Both the position numbers and the translations under genes were made by a program. From NCBI GenBank assembly GCA_016783225.1, contig JADHWZ010000012.1, forward strand, positions 1 through 21,308: 21,308 nt of DNA. The letters are read 5' to 3'. This document shows, in pieces, positions 20,389 to 21,308 of the stretch; within the stretch, counting starts at the first letter, position 1, and every line of letters begins with the position of its first letter. The notes under the pieces were generated by a model. It was not told the origin of the DNA and searched no databases. It worked only from the letters and a program-made list of their open reading frames with translations. The stretch comes from Dehalococcoidia bacterium (GTDB lineage Bacteria > Chloroflexota > Dehalococcoidia > GIF9 > UBA5620).

Positions 20389-21306
20389 CTATCGAGCAAT
20401 AGCGCCACCGATGATAACTCTCTGTACGTCCTGGGCTCCCGCCGCGGGCAGAAGCTCCAAGGCATCCCTCAGACGGCGCACAAGCTCGTATTCAGGACTA
20501 AGTCCGTAGCCGCCCATTATTTCTGCTGCCTTGAGGCATACCTTGTTGGCGACATCTGTGGCATACAGCTTCGCCCGGGCTATGTCCGGGCCTATCTCCC
20601 CCGGGCTCTTGCCTTGGTCCAATAGCCAGCCTATGTAGTAGCATAACCATCTCGCTGCTTCAGTTTCCACATTCATGTTAACCAGCGCAAACTGAACTGC
20701 CTGAAGCTGCACTATGGGCTTGCCATACAGGTTTCTCTCCTTGGCAAACTTGAGGGTCACTTCATAAGCCCCCTGGGCAATACCTAAGCTGACTGCCGCT
20801 GCCCCAGGCCTGCCCACAGCCCCGATGCCGCCGAGCGCTAAACGCACGCCTCGTCCTTCCTGGCCGACCAGATTTTCCTTGGGAATTCGGCAATTGGTAA
20901 AAGCTAGCTCACTAACGGGAATCGACCGCAGTCCCAGCCTTCCCTCCCTCCTGGGAGCTGTGAACCCCGGGGTTCCTTTCTCAACCAGCAGGAGGTTGGT
21001 GCCGTCCCCTGCCTTGGCGACGAAGCCAACGACGTCGGCCGTTTCACCCGCTGTAATAAAGGCCTTACGGCCGTTGACATTATACTCATCCCCTACCAAT
21101 TCGGCAGTCGTCTGGAGTGTCGAAGCATCAGAGCCGCCTGTCGCCTCGGTAAGGGCCCAAGCCATGACCGTATCTCCCTGGCAAAGAGGAGGCAAGTACT
21201 TCTTCTTCTGTTCCTCACTGCCGAAGTTCTGCAATCCATACATACCTATCTGCCCAGTCTGGAAGTAGAAGCCCAGAGGGGGATAGACTCGTGATATCTC
21301 CTCAAT
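20389..21306 (-). CDS. Acyl-CoA dehydrogenase family protein (5' truncated by window edge)
   Basis: The frame is open from the right window edge (IEEISRVYPPLGFYFQTGQIGMYGLQNFG...), so the internal ATG at 21243 is not the start. About 305 C-terminal residues are seen. ALTEATGGSDAS is the FAD-binding middle-domain motif, GRKAFITAGETADVVGFVAK follows, and the C-terminal helical domain includes AKERNLYGKPIVQLQAVQFALVNM and AAEIMGGYGLSPEYELVRRLRDA. At the usual catalytic base (YEG in medium-chain enzymes) it reads AAG in LLPAAGAQDVQR, and the alternative glutamate position used by isovaleryl-type enzymes is Gly in AVGRPG. It is therefore either a dehydrogenase with an unusual base or a variant enzyme. 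It is followed by etfB and etfA, its expected electron acceptor. Confidence 0.9.
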   Translation of the reverse strand: MEEISRVYPPLGFYFQTGQIGMYGLQNFGSEEQKKKYLPPLCQGDTVMAWALTEATGGSDASTLQTTAELVGDEYNVNGRKAFITAGETADVVGFVAKAGDGTNLLLVEKGTPGFTAPRREGRLGLRSIPVSELAFTNCRIPKENLVGQEGRGVRLALGGIGAVGRPGAAAVSLGIAQGAYEVTLKFAKERNLYGKPIVQLQAVQFALVNMNVETEAARWLCYYIGWLLDQGKSPGEIGPDIARAKLYATDVANKVCLKAAEIMGGYGLSPEYELVRRLRDALELLPAAGAQDVQRVIIGGAIAR

Positions 21307-21308
21307 CA

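Overview
The window looks like a bacterial chromosome fragment of moderate to high GC, probably from an anaerobic Chloroflexota-type organism (Dehalococcoidia-like is my best guess). The guess rests on gene content: CoA-transferase, electron-transfer flavoprotein with acyl-CoA dehydrogenase, orphan hypBA, DUF362 and DegV proteins, WYL regulator, hicBA. No rRNA, tRNA or marker gene is present, so the taxonomy is inference. I saw no CRISPR array, tRNA, rRNA or recognisable transposase.

Layout. (1) 1-1023: 3' end of an acetyl-CoA hydrolase/4-hydroxybutyrate CoA-transferase family gene (+) converging on a small GYD-domain gene (-) with a clear promoter and an inverted repeat in its leader. (2) 1193-3530: an accessory mosaic in which three repeat modules (R1, R2, R3), each present twice as direct repeats, lie between and around a hicBA toxin-antitoxin pair and an HhH-GPD DNA-glycosylase-like gene. 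(3) 3563-5691: a gene that appears to fuse a DnaJ C-terminal domain to a second HhH-GPD-like domain, then a WYL-domain regulator with GTGACA/TGTCAC palindromes on both sides. (4) 5897-7852: a + strand cluster of an AAA+ ATPase and two or three very small proteins, one with a duplicated 18-residue motif and one membrane protein. No known system matches this cluster; together with the WYL regulator it is the best candidate for something undescribed.

(5) 7940-9642: a DegV fatty-acid-binding protein gene, two copies of a cloverleaf-like REP/MITE repeat, and a broken YbhB/RKIP-like lipoprotein gene. (6) 9895-10995: a Tat-exported DUF362 lipoprotein gene. (7) 11321-15324: a minus-strand run in transcription order hypB, hypA, a winged-helix/dicluster ferredoxin gene, a bactofilin-like membrane protein and a small membrane-anchored protein. 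The first three are tightly packed and suggest nickel-enzyme maturation with electron transfer. (8) 15925-18357: a decayed MaoC-like hydratase C-terminus, a rhomboid protease, a nitroreductase and a metallo-beta-lactamase-fold hydrolase. (9) 18570-21306: acyl-CoA dehydrogenase (5' end outside the window), etfB and etfA in one operon, linking acyl-CoA oxidation to electron transfer. The dehydrogenase lacks the usual catalytic glutamate.
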